DNA of 5,759 bases from contig RHCK01000117.1 in the NCBI GenBank assembly GCA_010030605.1, forward strand, positions 1 through 5,759. Direction: 5' to 3'. Of this stretch, positions 5,661-5,759 are shown piece by piece. The translations under genes and the position numbers were made by a program. The stretch's first letter is position 1. Each line of letters starts with the position of its first letter. The stretch is from Acidimicrobiia bacterium (GTDB taxonomy: Bacteria > Actinomycetota > Acidimicrobiia > Acidimicrobiales > Ilumatobacteraceae). Under the pieces are notes generated by a model, which searched no databases, was not told where the DNA came from, and saw only the letters and a program-made list of their open reading frames with translations.

Positions 5661-5759
5661 TCAGAGGTTGGTGAGAAACCAACCATAGGTCGTGAGCGAT
5701 ACCACGCTCGTAGCGAGCATCGGCACCACCATGCGTCGACGTGACACGATCAGCATCAG
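5661..5759 (-). CDS. C-terminal end of a probable membrane protein (5' end missing)
   Basis: The last 32 codons plus TGA of a gene entering from the right edge, in the frame that stays open. The peptide has a basic stretch (VSRRR), then a hydrophobic run of about 20 residues (MVVPMLATSVVSLTTYGWFL), and ends TNL. This is the pattern of a cytoplasmic loop followed by a last transmembrane helix with almost no tail. It ends 27 bp before the swivel-domain gene on the same strand, and that gap holds only the downstream ribosome binding site, so the two genes are probably co-transcribed. A small transporter subunit such as a TctB-like protein would fit, but the fragment is too short to name a family, and the reading frame itself rests on hydrophobicity and position. 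Confidence 0.5.
   Translation of the reverse strand: MMLIVSRRRMVVPMLATSVVSLTTYGWFLTNL

Noticed and set aside
5070..5744. 224-codon plus-strand open frame opposite the swivel-domain gene
   Set aside because: It is antisense to a well-supported coding region and has no recognisable domain or good ribosome binding site.
1..5759. tRNA, rRNA, CRISPR, transposon or phage features, and strong rho-independent terminators
   Set aside because: None was seen on reading both strands: no spaced direct repeats, no transposase-like protein, no GC hairpin with a T-tract at gene ends.

Overview
The window is a compact, moderately high-GC bacterial segment with almost no intergenic DNA. It carries eight recognisable genes, two of them cut by the window edges. 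Codon use is rich in G/C at third positions, one start is GTG, and gene families include a SigR/SigH-type ECF sigma factor, a MarR regulator and a DUF333 lipoprotein. This fits an actinobacterium, perhaps a freshwater or marine Acidimicrobiia-like lineage. That placement is an inference from protein style only. There is no rRNA, tRNA, CRISPR array, insertion sequence or phage gene.

Left part (1-1431). A leftward pair, marR (211-729) and a truncated ECF sigma factor (1-208), is separated by only 2 nt and is probably translationally coupled. Divergent from it, an alpha/beta hydrolase with an intact Ser-Asp-His triad runs rightward (751-1428). A 19-bp near-perfect palindrome (732-750) fills almost the whole gap between the two start codons and is a good candidate MarR operator. 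The hydrolase converges on a small DUF333 lipoprotein gene (1429-1710, minus strand). The two stop codons abut with no spacer.

Centre (1810-3119). A rightward two-gene operon encodes a PhnZ/TmpB-like HD-domain protein and a PhyH-family Fe(II)/2-oxoglutarate dioxygenase resembling PhnY/TmpA. Their stop and start codons overlap by 1 nt. In known PhnY/PhnZ-type pathways the dioxygenase hydroxylates the carbon alpha to phosphorus, and the HD diiron oxygenase then cleaves the C-P bond to release phosphate. Both proteins here keep their metal ligands, so this pair is the most notable system in the window: a candidate minimal oxidative phosphonate-degradation module. Its substrate cannot be read from the sequence.

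Right part (3132-5759). A leftward cluster, probably one transcript, holds the C-terminal tail of a likely membrane protein (5661-5759), a PEP-synthase-like protein with the phosphohistidine swivel domain but no ATP-grasp domain (3942-5633), and an NAD(P)-dependent short-chain dehydrogenase (3132-3917). It converges on the phosphonate pair with a 12-bp gap. No strong hairpin terminator is visible at either convergent junction.
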